This document shows, one piece after another, positions 40,768 to 49,340 of a stretch of DNA of 64,000 nucleotides. Made by a program: the position numbers and the translations under genes. Origin of the DNA: Streptomyces griseoaurantiacus (lineage in GTDB: Bacteria > Actinomycetota > Actinomycetes > Streptomycetales > Streptomycetaceae); contig BNBP01000035.1 in the NCBI GenBank assembly GCA_014656015.1, positions 1 through 64,000 on the forward strand, written 5' to 3'. The notes under the pieces are model-generated. The model worked only from the letters and a program-made list of their open reading frames with translations, searched no databases and was not told where the DNA came from. Each line of letters opens with the position of its first letter. Within the stretch, counting starts at the first letter, position 1.

Positions 40768-41835
40768 GTGGTGCTGGCGCTCGGTGAAGGAGTGCCGGGC
40801 GCGTGGGCGCTGCTGCTGCCTCGCGGCTTCTACGCGGCCTTCCCGCTGCCGGGCCACCCGTGGGTGGCGCTGTTCCCGCCCTACAACGAGCACCTGCTGC
40901 GCGATTTCGGCGCCGCGGTGCTCGGCCTCGGGGTGGTGCTCGGCTGGGCCGCCTGTGTGCCGCGGCCGTGGCTCGTGCGGGCCGCCGCCGCCGGACTGCT
41001 CGCCTTCTCCGCTCCCCATCTCCTCTTCCACAGCGCGCACTTCGGCCGCTCGTCCGGGGCCGAGGTGTTCGCCCAGGCCGTCTCCCTCGTGCTGCCCTGC
41101 GTTCTCGCGGGGATCGCGCTGGCGGCGACGGTCACCCGGGGCGGCCGCACGCCTCCCCCCGCGGACGGGCGCACGACGGCCCTCCGTACGGATCTGCACA
41201 CGGTCATCCACACCCCCCGGCAGCGGCAGGACAGCCGGCCGGAGACCCCGCGGACCCCGAGAACCCCAGAGATCCGGCAGAACCCGACAGAAAGAGAGTT
41301 CACCATGTCCCCCACCGTCCAGGAAGAGCGACTCCAGCGGCGCTTCGAGCTGTGGGACCGCGACGGAGACGGCAGGATCGACCGCGGCGACTGGGAGCAC
41401 GAGGCCCGCCGCATCCTCGCCTCGTTCGACGAGTCGCCGACGTCGGACAAGGGCCAGGCACTCCTCGAGGCCTACCTCGGCATGTGGAACTACCTCGCCG
41501 GGCAGGCCCAGCTGGGCCCGAACGGCTCCCTGGACCGGCAGAAGTTCCAGGACCTCGCCGACCGCCAGATCCTCGCGCGGGGACGGACGGGCTTCGACGA
41601 GGTCGTGCGGCCGACCATCGCCTCCATCCTCGACCTGTGCGACAAGGACGGTGACGGACAGGTCAGTCCCAAGGAGTTCAAGCTCTGGATCAAGGCCACC
41701 GGCGCCGACGAGTCCACCGCCGACACGGCGTTCCGCGCCATCGACGCCGACAACGACGGGCAGCTCAGCGTCGAGGAGCTGGTCCAGGCCGTGCACAAGT
41801 ACCACACGGGCGAGCTCGACGTCGCCCTGCTCTGA
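40768..41835 (+). CDS. Open frame joining a membrane domain to the second EF-hand protein
   Basis: From the GTG at 40768 the frame runs 355 codons without a stop through the EF-hand gene at 41305. Residues 1-125 are coding-like (GC-rich third positions) and hold about four membrane segments, with GAWALLLPRGFYAAFPLPGHPWVALFPPYNEHLLRDFGAAVLGLGVVLGW, typical of a small Streptomyces membrane family. Residues about 150-179 use atypical codons (AGA, ACA, GAA, CCA) like an untranslated leader, so the EF-hand part probably has its own start and the membrane protein may have lost its stop. A true membrane/calcium-sensor fusion is the alternative. Confidence 0.4.
   Translation: MVLALGEGVPGAWALLLPRGFYAAFPLPGHPWVALFPPYNEHLLRDFGAAVLGLGVVLGWAACVPRPWLVRAAAAGLLAFSAPHLLFHSAHFGRSSGAEVFAQAVSLVLPCVLAGIALAATVTRGGRTPPPADGRTTALRTDLHTVIHTPRQRQDSRPETPRTPRTPEIRQNPTEREFTMSPTVQEERLQRRFELWDRDGDGRIDRGDWEHEARRILASFDESPTSDKGQALLEAYLGMWNYLAGQAQLGPNGSLDRQKFQDLADRQILARGRTGFDEVVRPTIASILDLCDKDGDGQVSPKEFKLWIKATGADESTADTAFRAIDADNDGQLSVEELVQAVHKYHTGELDVALL
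41305..41835 (+). CDS. EF-hand calcium-binding protein (calerythrin type), copy 2
   Basis: 176 aa from the ATG at 41305, preceded by GAAAGAGAG. EF loops DRDGDGRIDRGD (18-29), DKDGDGQVSPKE (113-124) and DADNDGQLSVEE (147-158), the second position again degenerate. It parallels copy 1 residue for residue in layout (QRRFELWD / EQRFDLYD starts; VRPTIASILDLCD / LRPSIRAMVDLCD), so the pair arose by duplication. It is in frame with the membrane region upstream (see the entry starting at 40768). The next gene, a DegT aminotransferase, starts 125 bases later. Confidence 0.82.
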   Translation: MSPTVQEERLQRRFELWDRDGDGRIDRGDWEHEARRILASFDESPTSDKGQALLEAYLGMWNYLAGQAQLGPNGSLDRQKFQDLADRQILARGRTGFDEVVRPTIASILDLCDKDGDGQVSPKEFKLWIKATGADESTADTAFRAIDADNDGQLSVEELVQAVHKYHTGELDVALL

Positions 41836-41959
41836 CGGCCCCACCGGCCCCGCAGGCCCGGTCCCTTCCCCGGCGGCCGCTCACCCGCCGGGGAAGGGGC
41901 CGCCCCCTGCCGCGGGCCGGCCCCGTACGGACGACACCCGCCGCCGACCCCGAGGACCC

Positions 41960-43168
41960 ATGAACCCCACCGCAGCCGGCCCCGTCACCGGTCCGGCGCC
42001 GGACCTCTCCCGTCCGGTGCCGTTCTTCAGCCAGGCCGCCTCGTTCGAGGAGGCCTGGCCCGACATCCGCGCCCGTGTCACCGAGGTGATCGACGACGGG
42101 AAGTACTCGCACGGGCGGCAGGTCGGCAGATGGGAGGAGGCGCTGGCCGAGTGGACCGGGGCCCGCCACTGCGTGGCCGTCAACAGCGGTACCGACGCGC
42201 TCGTCCTGCTGCTGCGGGCCTGCGGGCTCGGCCCGGGCGACGAGGTCGTCGTGCCCGCGTTCAGCTTCTTCGCCACCGCCTCCTCCGTCGTCCTCGCGGG
42301 GGGCCGGCCGGTCTTCGCCGACATCGATCCGGTGACGTACACGCTCGATCCCGGCTCGGCGGCGGACGCGGTCACCGCGCGCACCACGATGCTCATGCCG
42401 GTGCACCTTTTCTGCCAACTGGCCGACATGAGCGCCCTGACACGGGTGGCCGAGCGGCACGGGCTGACGCTCGTCGAGGACAGCGCCGAGGCGATCGGCA
42501 TGCGCTGGAACGGTGTGCACGCGGGGCTGCTGGGGGCGGGCGGCGTGCTGTCCTTCTTCCCCACCAAGACGCTCGGCGCCCTCGGTGACGCGGGCGCCGT
42601 CCTCACCGACGACCCGCGGATCGCGGAGCGGGTGGCGGCCCTGCGCCACCACGGGCGCACCGCCCGTACCCTCGCCCACTTCCCCGGCATCTCCAGCGCC
42701 ACCGAACTCAACGGCGTCAACAGCAAGATGGACGACCTCCAGGCCGCCGTGCTGCTCGGGAAGCTGCCCCGGCTCGAGGGGGCCGTGCGTCGCCGGGCCG
42801 CGCTGGCGGCGGCGTACACCGAGCGGCTGCGTGACGTGCCCGGTCTGCTGCGCCTGCCGACCCTCGCCGCCCGCGCGGCCGCCACAGAGGCGGTGTTCTA
42901 CGTCTATCTGGTGGAGGCCGAGCGGCGGGACGCGCTCGTCTCCTTCCTCGCCGACCACGGCGTGGGCACCGAGACGTACTACCCGGTGCCGCTCCACCTC
43001 CAGCCGTGCTTCGCCGAACTCGGCTACCGGCGCGGACAGTTCCCGCACGCCGAGGCCGCCTGCGGGCGGACCCTCGCGCTGCCGTTCCATCCGGACCTGA
43101 CGGACGCCGACCTCGACACGGTGTGCGGGCTGGTCCGCCGCTTCTTCACCGGGAGGGCTGCCGCATGA
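41960..43168 (+). CDS. DegT/DnrJ/EryC1 family PLP aminotransferase, copy 1
   Basis: 402 aa. Fold type I sugar/cyclitol aminotransferase: AVNSGTDALVLLLRACGLGPGDEVVVPAFSFFATASSVVLAGGRPVFADIDP, then VEDSAEAIG (Asp contacting PLP), and the Schiff-base Lys203 in LSFFPTKTLGALGDAGAV, followed by LNGVNSKMDDLQAAVLLGKL. These enzymes aminate keto groups of nucleotide sugars, scyllo-inosose-type cyclitols or amino-shikimates (AHBA synthase). It overlaps the next aminotransferase by four bases. With Gfo/Idh and nucleotide-sugar dehydrogenase genes nearby it suggests an aminosugar or amino-cyclitol (inference). Confidence 0.9.
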   Translation: MNPTAAGPVTGPAPDLSRPVPFFSQAASFEEAWPDIRARVTEVIDDGKYSHGRQVGRWEEALAEWTGARHCVAVNSGTDALVLLLRACGLGPGDEVVVPAFSFFATASSVVLAGGRPVFADIDPVTYTLDPGSAADAVTARTTMLMPVHLFCQLADMSALTRVAERHGLTLVEDSAEAIGMRWNGVHAGLLGAGGVLSFFPTKTLGALGDAGAVLTDDPRIAERVAALRHHGRTARTLAHFPGISSATELNGVNSKMDDLQAAVLLGKLPRLEGAVRRRAALAAAYTERLRDVPGLLRLPTLAARAAATEAVFYVYLVEAERRDALVSFLADHGVGTETYYPVPLHLQPCFAELGYRRGQFPHAEAACGRTLALPFHPDLTDADLDTVCGLVRRFFTGRAAA

Positions 43169-44316
43169 CCCGAGCCGTGACCCGCGGGAGGACGATCCCC
43201 TTCTTCGCGCCCGACCTGTTCGAGGAGGACCGCGAGGTGCTGCTCGACCTCGTGCGCCGCACCGGCACGGTCGCCGGGCAGCGGTTCATCCTGGGCGAGC
43301 GGACCGCCGCCCTGGAGGAGGCGCTGCGCGCCACGGTGGACGGGGCCGAGGTGGTGGCCTGCTCCAGCGGCACCTCCGGGCTCACCCTGATCCTGACGGC
43401 GATGGGGGTGGGGCCCGGGGACGAGGTCGTCGTGCCCGCCTACGGCTGCGCCCCGCTCGGCAACACGGTCGCCAACCTGGGGGCCACGCCCGTCTTCGCG
43501 GACATCGACCCGGTGACGATGGTCGTGGACCCGGCGGAGGTGGAACGGGCGATCACCCCGCGCACCAGGGCGGTGATGCCGGCGCACATGTTCTCGGTGA
43601 TGGCGGACATGCCCGCGATGCGGGAGATCGCGCGGCGGCACGGCGTACGGCTGGTGGAGGACTCGGCGGTCGCGCAGGGCGGGGTGCTCCACGGGCGGCC
43701 CGCGGGGACCTGGGGCGAGGCCGGGGTGTTCTCCTTCGTCCAGGTGAAGACCTTCGGCACGGCGGGCGAAGGCGGCGTGGTGGTCACTCATGACGCCGAA
43801 CTGGCGCGCGTGGTGCGCGCCTTGCGCAACCACGGGCAGGAGGGTCCGCGCTTCGTGCACCAGCGGGTGGGGCTCAACAGCCGGTTCGACGAGCTGCAGG
43901 CGGCGTTCCAGCTCCATCGGCTGCCCGGCCTGGCCGCGCGCCTGGAGCGCCGCGCCCGCATCGCCGCCCACTACACGGAGCGCTTCGCCCCGCTGGCCGA
44001 GCGGGGGATCGTGCCCCCGCCGCCGGGGCGGGACGGCCGCTGCTACTACGTCTACTCGGTGCTCGCCGAGGAACGGGACGCCCTGGAGAGGCATCTGGCG
44101 GCGCACGGCGTGGCGAGTCACGTCTATTATCCGCTGCCCCTCCCCCACCAGCCGGCCTTCGCCCGTTTCGCGCCGCCCGGCCGGGAGTGGCCGCACGCGT
44201 GGGCGGCGAGCCGCCGCCAGCTCGCCCTGCCCGTCAACCCGCACCTCACGGACGCGGAGGTCGAGTACGTCGCCGACACGGTGTGCGCCTTCGCGGCGGG
44301 AGGGCGGGCGGTGTGA
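43165..44316 (+). CDS. DegT/DnrJ/EryC1 family PLP aminotransferase, copy 2
   Basis: 383 aa, ATG overlapping the stop of copy 1. Motifs: IPFFAPDLFEEDREVLLDLVRRTG, VVACSSGTSGLTLILTAMGVGPGDEVVVPAYGCAPLGNTVANLGATPVFADIDP, VEDSAVAQGG, Schiff-base Lys195 in FSFVQVKTFGTAGEGGVV, LNSRFDELQAAFQLHRLPGL. Both copies keep all PLP residues, so two separate aminations, or a heterodimer, are possible. The sequence differs clearly from copy 1 around the substrate loop (PAYGCAP versus PAFSFFA), suggesting a different acceptor. Confidence 0.9.
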   Translation: MTRAVTRGRTIPFFAPDLFEEDREVLLDLVRRTGTVAGQRFILGERTAALEEALRATVDGAEVVACSSGTSGLTLILTAMGVGPGDEVVVPAYGCAPLGNTVANLGATPVFADIDPVTMVVDPAEVERAITPRTRAVMPAHMFSVMADMPAMREIARRHGVRLVEDSAVAQGGVLHGRPAGTWGEAGVFSFVQVKTFGTAGEGGVVVTHDAELARVVRALRNHGQEGPRFVHQRVGLNSRFDELQAAFQLHRLPGLAARLERRARIAAHYTERFAPLAERGIVPPPPGRDGRCYYVYSVLAEERDALERHLAAHGVASHVYYPLPLPHQPAFARFAPPGREWPHAWAASRRQLALPVNPHLTDAEVEYVADTVCAFAAGGRAV

Positions 44317-44345
44317 ACGATCGAGGGGGCCCGCCGGGCGGGCGT

Positions 44346-45602
44346 TCAGAGCACATGGGCGGTGCTGTCCCGGAGCCGGCCGCGGGTGTCGAGCAGCAGG
44401 GGCGCCCAGTCGGGGAGCCGTTCCACGGGCAGCACGCCGTGGTCCTGGAGCAGGATGGTCAGGTCCGCCCCGGCCGCCGCCTCCCGCAGCCGTGCGGCGC
44501 GGGGCACCGCCTCCCCGTCGACGGCCCAGGTGTCGGCGAGCGGGTCGTGGTAGCACACATGGGCGCCGGCCCGGCGCAGCAGCCGGGTCAGGGGGGTGGC
44601 CGGGGTGCAGCGCAGATCGCGGCTGTCCCGCTTGTAGGTGACGCCCACCAGCAGCAGGCGCGCGCCGTCCAGTTGTCCGCCGGCGCCGGAGAGCAGTTCA
44701 CCGGCCCGGCGTACGACGTGCGCGGGCATCGCGGCGTTGACCTCCTGGGCCAGTTCGACCAGGTGCAGCGGGCTGCCCGCGGCGCGGGCCCAGTGGGCGA
44801 GGTAGGCAGGGTCGACGGGGATGCAGTGGCCGCCGACACCGGGGCCGGGGCGGAAGGGCTGGTAGCCGAAGGGCTTGCTGGCGGCGCAGTCGAGGGCGTC
44901 CCACACGTCGACGCCCAACGCGCGCCCGGCGACCGCGAGTTCGTTGACGAGGGCGATGTTGACGCTCCGGTAGACGTTCTCCAGCAGTTTGGCGAGTTCC
45001 GCCTCGCGTGCGGAGCCGGCCTCGACGACCCGGTCGCACAGGCGCCCGAAGAAGGCGGCCGCGGCCGCCGTGCAGCGCGGGGTGCAGCCGCCGACGACGC
45101 GGGGGGTGTTGCGGATGCCGTAGCGGCCGTTGCCCGGGTCGATGCGCTCCGGGGAGAAGGCCAGCGAGAAGTCCGTCCCGGCGGTGAGGCCGGAGGCCTC
45201 CTCCAGGAGGGTGCGCACGAGTGTGTCGGTCGTACCGGGATAGGAGGTGGACTCCAGGACCACCAGGCTGCCCGGTTTCAGATGGGCGCCGACGGCGGTG
45301 GCGGCCCGGCGCACCGGGGACAGGTCCGGCTCGCCCGCCTCGTCCAGCGGTGTGGGGACGCAGACGACGACCACGCCGGCCTCGGCCAGTAAGCCCGCGT
45401 CCGTCGTGGCGGTGAATCCGGCGGCGCGCATGCGGGCGAGATCGGTGTCCGGCACGTCCGGCACGTGGGAACGGCCGGATTGGAGTGCGGTGGTGACGGC
45501 GGAATTCTCGTCGAGACCGAGGACGCGCATTCCCACCGCGCACGCCTCACGCGCCAGTGGAAGTCCCGTGTACCCCAAGCCGATGACCGCGACAGTATCC
45601 AC
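44346..45602 (-). CDS. Nucleotide-sugar 6-dehydrogenase (UDP-glucose/ManNAc DH family)
   Basis: 418 aa, GTG at 45602 with AGGGGAG. The NAD motif VAVIGLGYTGLPLAREACAVGMRV is at the N-terminus. SLAFSPERIDPGN and the catalytic Cys260 in GPGVGGHCIPVDP are diagnostic; NVYRSVNIALVNELA and LLVGVTYKRDSRDLRCTPATPL follow. The enzyme oxidises C6 of an NDP-hexose to the uronate, with two NAD. The ERIDPGN/GGHCIPVDP form resembles the WecC/WbpA group that acts on UDP-N-acetylhexosamines. It is the only leftward gene between 40 and 52 kb, convergent with aminotransferase 2 and divergent from the Gfo/Idh operon. Confidence 0.9.
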   Translation of the reverse strand: MDTVAVIGLGYTGLPLAREACAVGMRVLGLDENSAVTTALQSGRSHVPDVPDTDLARMRAAGFTATTDAGLLAEAGVVVVCVPTPLDEAGEPDLSPVRRAATAVGAHLKPGSLVVLESTSYPGTTDTLVRTLLEEASGLTAGTDFSLAFSPERIDPGNGRYGIRNTPRVVGGCTPRCTAAAAAFFGRLCDRVVEAGSAREAELAKLLENVYRSVNIALVNELAVAGRALGVDVWDALDCAASKPFGYQPFRPGPGVGGHCIPVDPAYLAHWARAAGSPLHLVELAQEVNAAMPAHVVRRAGELLSGAGGQLDGARLLLVGVTYKRDSRDLRCTPATPLTRLLRRAGAHVCYHDPLADTWAVDGEAVPRAARLREAAAGADLTILLQDHGVLPVERLPDWAPLLLDTRGRLRDSTAHVL

Positions 45603-45906
45603 CGCAACTCCCCTTGTTCCGTTCCGGACCGAAAGGTCTCCGCGACCACCGTAGGCAGGTCAGGGGCACACAGCACCGGGCAGGAAAGCATGTCACCCGG
45701 AATAGTGAAAAGAGTACGGAGTGAGGTCATATTGTCTTCTTCGCGCGCCCGTGAAGAAGAGGGAACGACGTCGGAAAAACACCGCGCCGCGTACCGCGAT
45801 CAAGTCGACGGAACGCGCGCGAGACGTTTTCCGGTGTGTTCGAGGAACCGGCGGGAAAGCCTGCCGAAACTCCGGCTTCGGGCCGGCCGAAAGGGGTGGC
45901 ACCGTC
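45603..45906. promoter_or_regulatory. Divergent promoter with TCTTCTTC-N10-GAAGAAGA dyad
   Basis: 304-base gap between the nucleotide-sugar dehydrogenase and the Gfo/Idh gene, unusually AT-rich around 45700-45790. A perfect 8-bp inverted repeat with a 10-bp spacer is at 45735-45760, which places the arms on the same DNA face. It is a candidate operator for both directions of the sugar half of the cluster. Confidence 0.5.
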
Positions 45907-46980
45907 ATGCTGCGCACATTGCTCCTCGGGCTCGGACGCGCCGGGGCGGGACTTCATCTGCCGGTGCTCGCCCGCGCGCGGGCCACGCACCCGGAGCTCT
46001 TCGCCGGGCGCCCCGTGGTGGGCGTCGACCCGGGCCCCCGCCCGCTGCCCGGCGGCCCGCCCGGCACCGGCGGGGACCCCCTGGTCATCGCGGACTCGCT
46101 GCAGCGGGCCCGCCGCTGCCTCGACCCGGACGTCACCGTCGTCCATCTGTGCACCCCGCCGGACGTGCGGGCCGCCCTGCTGGAGGAGGCCGCGCAGCTC
46201 GGCTACCGACGGTTCGTGGTGGAGAAGCCCCTGGCCGCCGACCGCGCCGCGCTGCGCCGGGTCCGGGAGGCCGTGGACCGCCACGGCCTGCGGGTCGAGG
46301 TGGTCTCCCCCTGGCTGCACAGCGCGCTCACCGACCGGATCTCCGCTCTCCTGGCCACCGCCGGGCAGGTCCGCTCGGTGTCCGTGACGCAGGACAAGGC
46401 CCGCTTCCGCCGCTCCCTCACCGGCGGAACCCACCGCCACGCCTTCGAGGTGGAGGTCCCGCACGCGCTGGGGGTCCTGCTGCGGCTCCTGGGCGACGGC
46501 GAGGTGTGCGCGGCCTCCTGGAGCGATCTGCGGCTCGGCGAGCGGGTCGTGCCGCACATGGGCGGAGCGCGGCTGGCCCTGCGCCACCGCGGGGGTGCGC
46601 GCGGGCTGGTCGACTGCGATCTCACCTCGCCGGTGCGCCGGCGCCGCATCACCGTCGACACGGCGGACGGCGTGCGTCTGATCGGCCACTATCCCGTCGC
46701 GCAGGACGACGACGTGGCCCGGCTCGACATGTGGCGCGAGGGGCGCCGGACACGGGAGCTGTTCGAGGACGACGCGCTGCGGCGGTGCCTGGTCGCCGCC
46801 TACCGTCGCTTCGCGGGAGACGATCCGCCCGGCGCCGCCGGGTGCCTCGGGGTGCACGCGCGCACCGTCGAACTCCTCGAGGACGCCCGGCACCTGGCGG
46901 CGGGCGGCACGATTCCCCGCCTGCCCCGCCCCGGCGGCCCGGCCGCTCCCGGCCCCCTGGAGGCCCGCCGTGCGGGATGA
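45907..46980 (+). CDS. Gfo/Idh/MocA family oxidoreductase, copy 1
   Basis: 357 aa from the ATG at 45907, with AAAGGGG upstream; in-frame codons before it are AT-rich leader. N-terminal Rossmann motif LLLGLGRAGAGLHLPVL and the family EKP motif (RRFVVEKPLAADRAALR) near residue 105. The C-terminal alpha/beta domain has HAFEVEVPHALGVLLRLLG, in which a His lies at the usual catalytic position. Gfo/Idh enzymes oxidise or reduce hydroxyls of sugars, inositols or nucleotide sugars with NAD(P). It is first gene of a six-gene rightward operon with overlaps throughout. Substrate unknown, perhaps C3 of a sugar before transamination. Confidence 0.87.
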   Translation: MLRTLLLGLGRAGAGLHLPVLARARATHPELFAGRPVVGVDPGPRPLPGGPPGTGGDPLVIADSLQRARRCLDPDVTVVHLCTPPDVRAALLEEAAQLGYRRFVVEKPLAADRAALRRVREAVDRHGLRVEVVSPWLHSALTDRISALLATAGQVRSVSVTQDKARFRRSLTGGTHRHAFEVEVPHALGVLLRLLGDGEVCAASWSDLRLGERVVPHMGGARLALRHRGGARGLVDCDLTSPVRRRRITVDTADGVRLIGHYPVAQDDDVARLDMWREGRRTRELFEDDALRRCLVAAYRRFAGDDPPGAAGCLGVHARTVELLEDARHLAAGGTIPRLPRPGGPAAPGPLEARRAG

Positions 46981-47944
46981 ACACCACCGGACGAAGGGGC
47001 CCGTCGGCGTCCCCCGCCGCCCGGCCGGCGTCCCCGCCGGCGACACCCCGACCGCCCCGCCGCCCGGTATCCGCTACGCCGGCATCGGCGACGAGGCCGC
47101 CCCCGGCCTGACCGGGCAGCTCGCCGCCCTGCGCGAACTGGGCTGGACGGCTCTGGAGTTGCGCACCGTCGACGGGCGGGCCCTCGCCGACCTCGACGAG
47201 CACGCCTTCGGGCGGCTCGCCGAGCGGATCGCCGAGGCCGGCACGGAGGTGGTCTGCGTCGACTCGCGGATCGCCGACTACAACCGGCCGGTCACCGGCC
47301 CCTTCGCGCGCGACACCGGCGAACTCCGCGTGCTGGCCCGGCGCTGCGCGGTCCTCGGCACCCGGTACGTGCGGGTCATGTCGTACCCCAACGACGGTCT
47401 GGGCGAGGCGGAATGGGCCCGGCGGGTGAGGCACCGGATGACCGCACTGACCCGGCAGGCCGAGGACACCGGGCTCGTCCTGCTGCACGAGAACTGCGCC
47501 GGCTGGGCGGGCACGCGCGCCGAGCGGATGCTGGACCTGCTGCACCACGTCGACAGCCCGGCGCTGCGGCTGCTCTTCGACACCGGCAACGGCGTGCCGT
47601 ACGGCTACGGCTCGGCCGCGCTGCTGGAGGCGGTGGCGGAGTTCGTGGCGCACGTCCACGTCAAGGACGCCGTACGCACCCGCGCCGGCGAGGTGGCCTA
47701 CGTGCTGCCCGGCCAGGGCCACGCCGAGGTGCGCGAATGCCTCACCACACTGCTGCGGCGCGGACGGCGCGGCACCTGGTCCATCGAGCCCCACACCAGA
47801 CTGCGCCCGCACGACGGCACCGACACGCGCGAGGGCGACGGCGTGGCGGCCTTCGTCGCCCACGGGCGGGAGCTGGAGCGCCTGGTGGCCCGGGAGGTCC
47901 TGCCCGCCGTGGCGGCCCTTCCGCACGGGGGCGGGCGTGGCTGA
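46970..47944 (+). CDS. Sugar phosphate isomerase/epimerase (AP-endonuclease-2 TIM barrel)
   Basis: 324 aa, GTG overlapping the previous stop by 11 bases. After a Pro/Gly-rich N-terminus (1-33), a xylose-isomerase-like TIM barrel starts at GIRYAGIGDEAAPGL. Likely metal ligands are Glu in ALELRTVDG (second strand), Glu in LVLLHENCAG, Asp in RLLFDTGN, His in VAHVHVKDA and Glu in WSIEPHTRL. This pattern matches the IolE/IolI/hexulose-3-epimerase group, which epimerises or dehydrates keto-sugars and inosose. It would act on the keto product of the neighbouring dehydrogenases (inference). Confidence 0.87.
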   Translation: MRDEHHRTKGPVGVPRRPAGVPAGDTPTAPPPGIRYAGIGDEAAPGLTGQLAALRELGWTALELRTVDGRALADLDEHAFGRLAERIAEAGTEVVCVDSRIADYNRPVTGPFARDTGELRVLARRCAVLGTRYVRVMSYPNDGLGEAEWARRVRHRMTALTRQAEDTGLVLLHENCAGWAGTRAERMLDLLHHVDSPALRLLFDTGNGVPYGYGSAALLEAVAEFVAHVHVKDAVRTRAGEVAYVLPGQGHAEVRECLTTLLRRGRRGTWSIEPHTRLRPHDGTDTREGDGVAAFVAHGRELERLVAREVLPAVAALPHGGGRG

Positions 47945-49340
47945 CCCGTCCCGCTCCCCGAGGGCCCGGCTCACCGGCGAGGATCACGCCCTGCTGCTGC
48001 GCCTCCTCGGCATTCCCACCGCGGGACCGCTGGAGACCGGCGACACCGGCACCGTACGGCTGTGGGAGGCCGGGCGCGCCTACGCGGCGGCGGCGCGGCG
48101 GTTCGGGATGTCGGTGGTGCGGCACGCCGCGCCGTCCGGGACCGTGCTGCTGCGGGACGACGTCCCCCTGCCCGTCCGGGAGGCCGCCGAGGATCCCGCC
48201 TTCCTGGTCTGCCAGCCGAGTCTCGTGCTGCGCCTCGGGCCGCCCGGGCTGCCGCGCGAGGCGACCGTCATGTTCAACGTCCATCTCGACACGGTGGCCG
48301 GCTGGTGGCCGCCCTCCTTCGACGGCGCCCGGTTCCGCGGGCGGGGGGCGATCGACGCCAAGGGCCCGGCGGTCGCCCTGCTGGCCGGCATCCGGGCGGC
48401 CCGCGCGGCGGAACCGGCGGTGGGCGGCCGGGTCGGTGTGCTCGTCCAGGCGGTGGCGGGCGAGGAGGGCGGCGCGATGGGCACCTTCGGCACCCGGCCG
48501 CTCGTCGAGCAGGGCCTCGTCGGACGGCTCAACGTGTTCTGCGAGCCCACGGGGCACCGGTACCTGCCGCGGGCGACGGCCGCCATGACGGCCCGCGTGC
48601 GGGTGCGCGGCGAGGACGCGGTCGACGACCGCCCTGAGGCGGGCCACAACGCCACCGTGCTCCTCGGGTTCCTCGGCCACCACCTGGCGACGGTGCTGCC
48701 GGGGCGGGTGCCCGGCACGCGCGTCTGCGTGGCCGGGCTGCACACCGGGGAGCGGCACAACAAGGTGTACGGCAGCGGGCAGTTGCTGCTCAATCTCGCC
48801 TACACCGACCCGGAGTGCGGGCGCGCGGCCGAGGCCGCGCTGCGCGAGACGCTCCGCGAGGGGCTGGCCGCCTTCCGCGCCGGCGCGCGCGGGCACCCCG
48901 GCCTGGCCAGGACGGCCGGTGACGCCGAGGCCATCACCTCGCTGCACTGGCTCAAGCGCGGGCTGCCCGCGCTGGGCGGCCCGGCCGGCGACCCCGCCTG
49001 GGCCGAGCGGCTGCTGGAGTCGTGCGGGCTGTCGCGGTGGCCCGCCGAGGAGCCCGCGTTCACGTGCGACGCCGTGTGGATGAGCGGCGTTCCCGGCACG
49101 TACACCGCCGTGCTCGGCCCCGGCGGCCTGGACACCAACCGGGCCCATGCGGAGGGCGAGTACGCCGACCTCGCCGAACTGGACCGGTACGCCGGCGAGG
49201 TGGCCCGGCTCCTGGTCGCCTTCGCCCGCGGCGGCCGTGCGCCGCGACCGCCGCACCCGTCCGGCGTGCCCCGCACCCGTCCCCCGGAATCCTCCACCGA
49301 CGACCCCTCTCCGCACGCCCCCGAAAGGCAGGACACGTGA
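47937..49340 (+). CDS. M20 family metallopeptidase/amidohydrolase
   Basis: 467 aa, GTG overlapping the previous gene. Zinc-site motifs: MFNVHLDTVAGWW (His and catalytic Asp), FRGRGAIDAKGPAVALLAGI (bridging Asp), VAGEEGGAMGTF (Glu-Glu) and FCEPTG. The GRGAxDAKGP form is also the hallmark of LysK/ArgE-type deacylases that release amino compounds from a carrier or acyl group. The dimerisation lid (about 215-330) is present. In this operon it may remove an N-acyl protecting group from an amino intermediate. The C-terminal 30 residues are a Pro-rich tail. Confidence 0.87.
   Translation: MADPSRSPRARLTGEDHALLLRLLGIPTAGPLETGDTGTVRLWEAGRAYAAAARRFGMSVVRHAAPSGTVLLRDDVPLPVREAAEDPAFLVCQPSLVLRLGPPGLPREATVMFNVHLDTVAGWWPPSFDGARFRGRGAIDAKGPAVALLAGIRAARAAEPAVGGRVGVLVQAVAGEEGGAMGTFGTRPLVEQGLVGRLNVFCEPTGHRYLPRATAAMTARVRVRGEDAVDDRPEAGHNATVLLGFLGHHLATVLPGRVPGTRVCVAGLHTGERHNKVYGSGQLLLNLAYTDPECGRAAEAALRETLREGLAAFRAGARGHPGLARTAGDAEAITSLHWLKRGLPALGGPAGDPAWAERLLESCGLSRWPAEEPAFTCDAVWMSGVPGTYTAVLGPGGLDTNRAHAEGEYADLAELDRYAGEVARLLVAFARGGRAPRPPHPSGVPRTRPPESSTDDPSPHAPERQDT

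Noticed and set aside
44329..44343. Terminator between aminotransferase 2 and the dehydrogenase
   Set aside because: The GCCCGCC/GGCGGGC arms leave only one base for a loop and abut the dehydrogenase stop; too weak to call.
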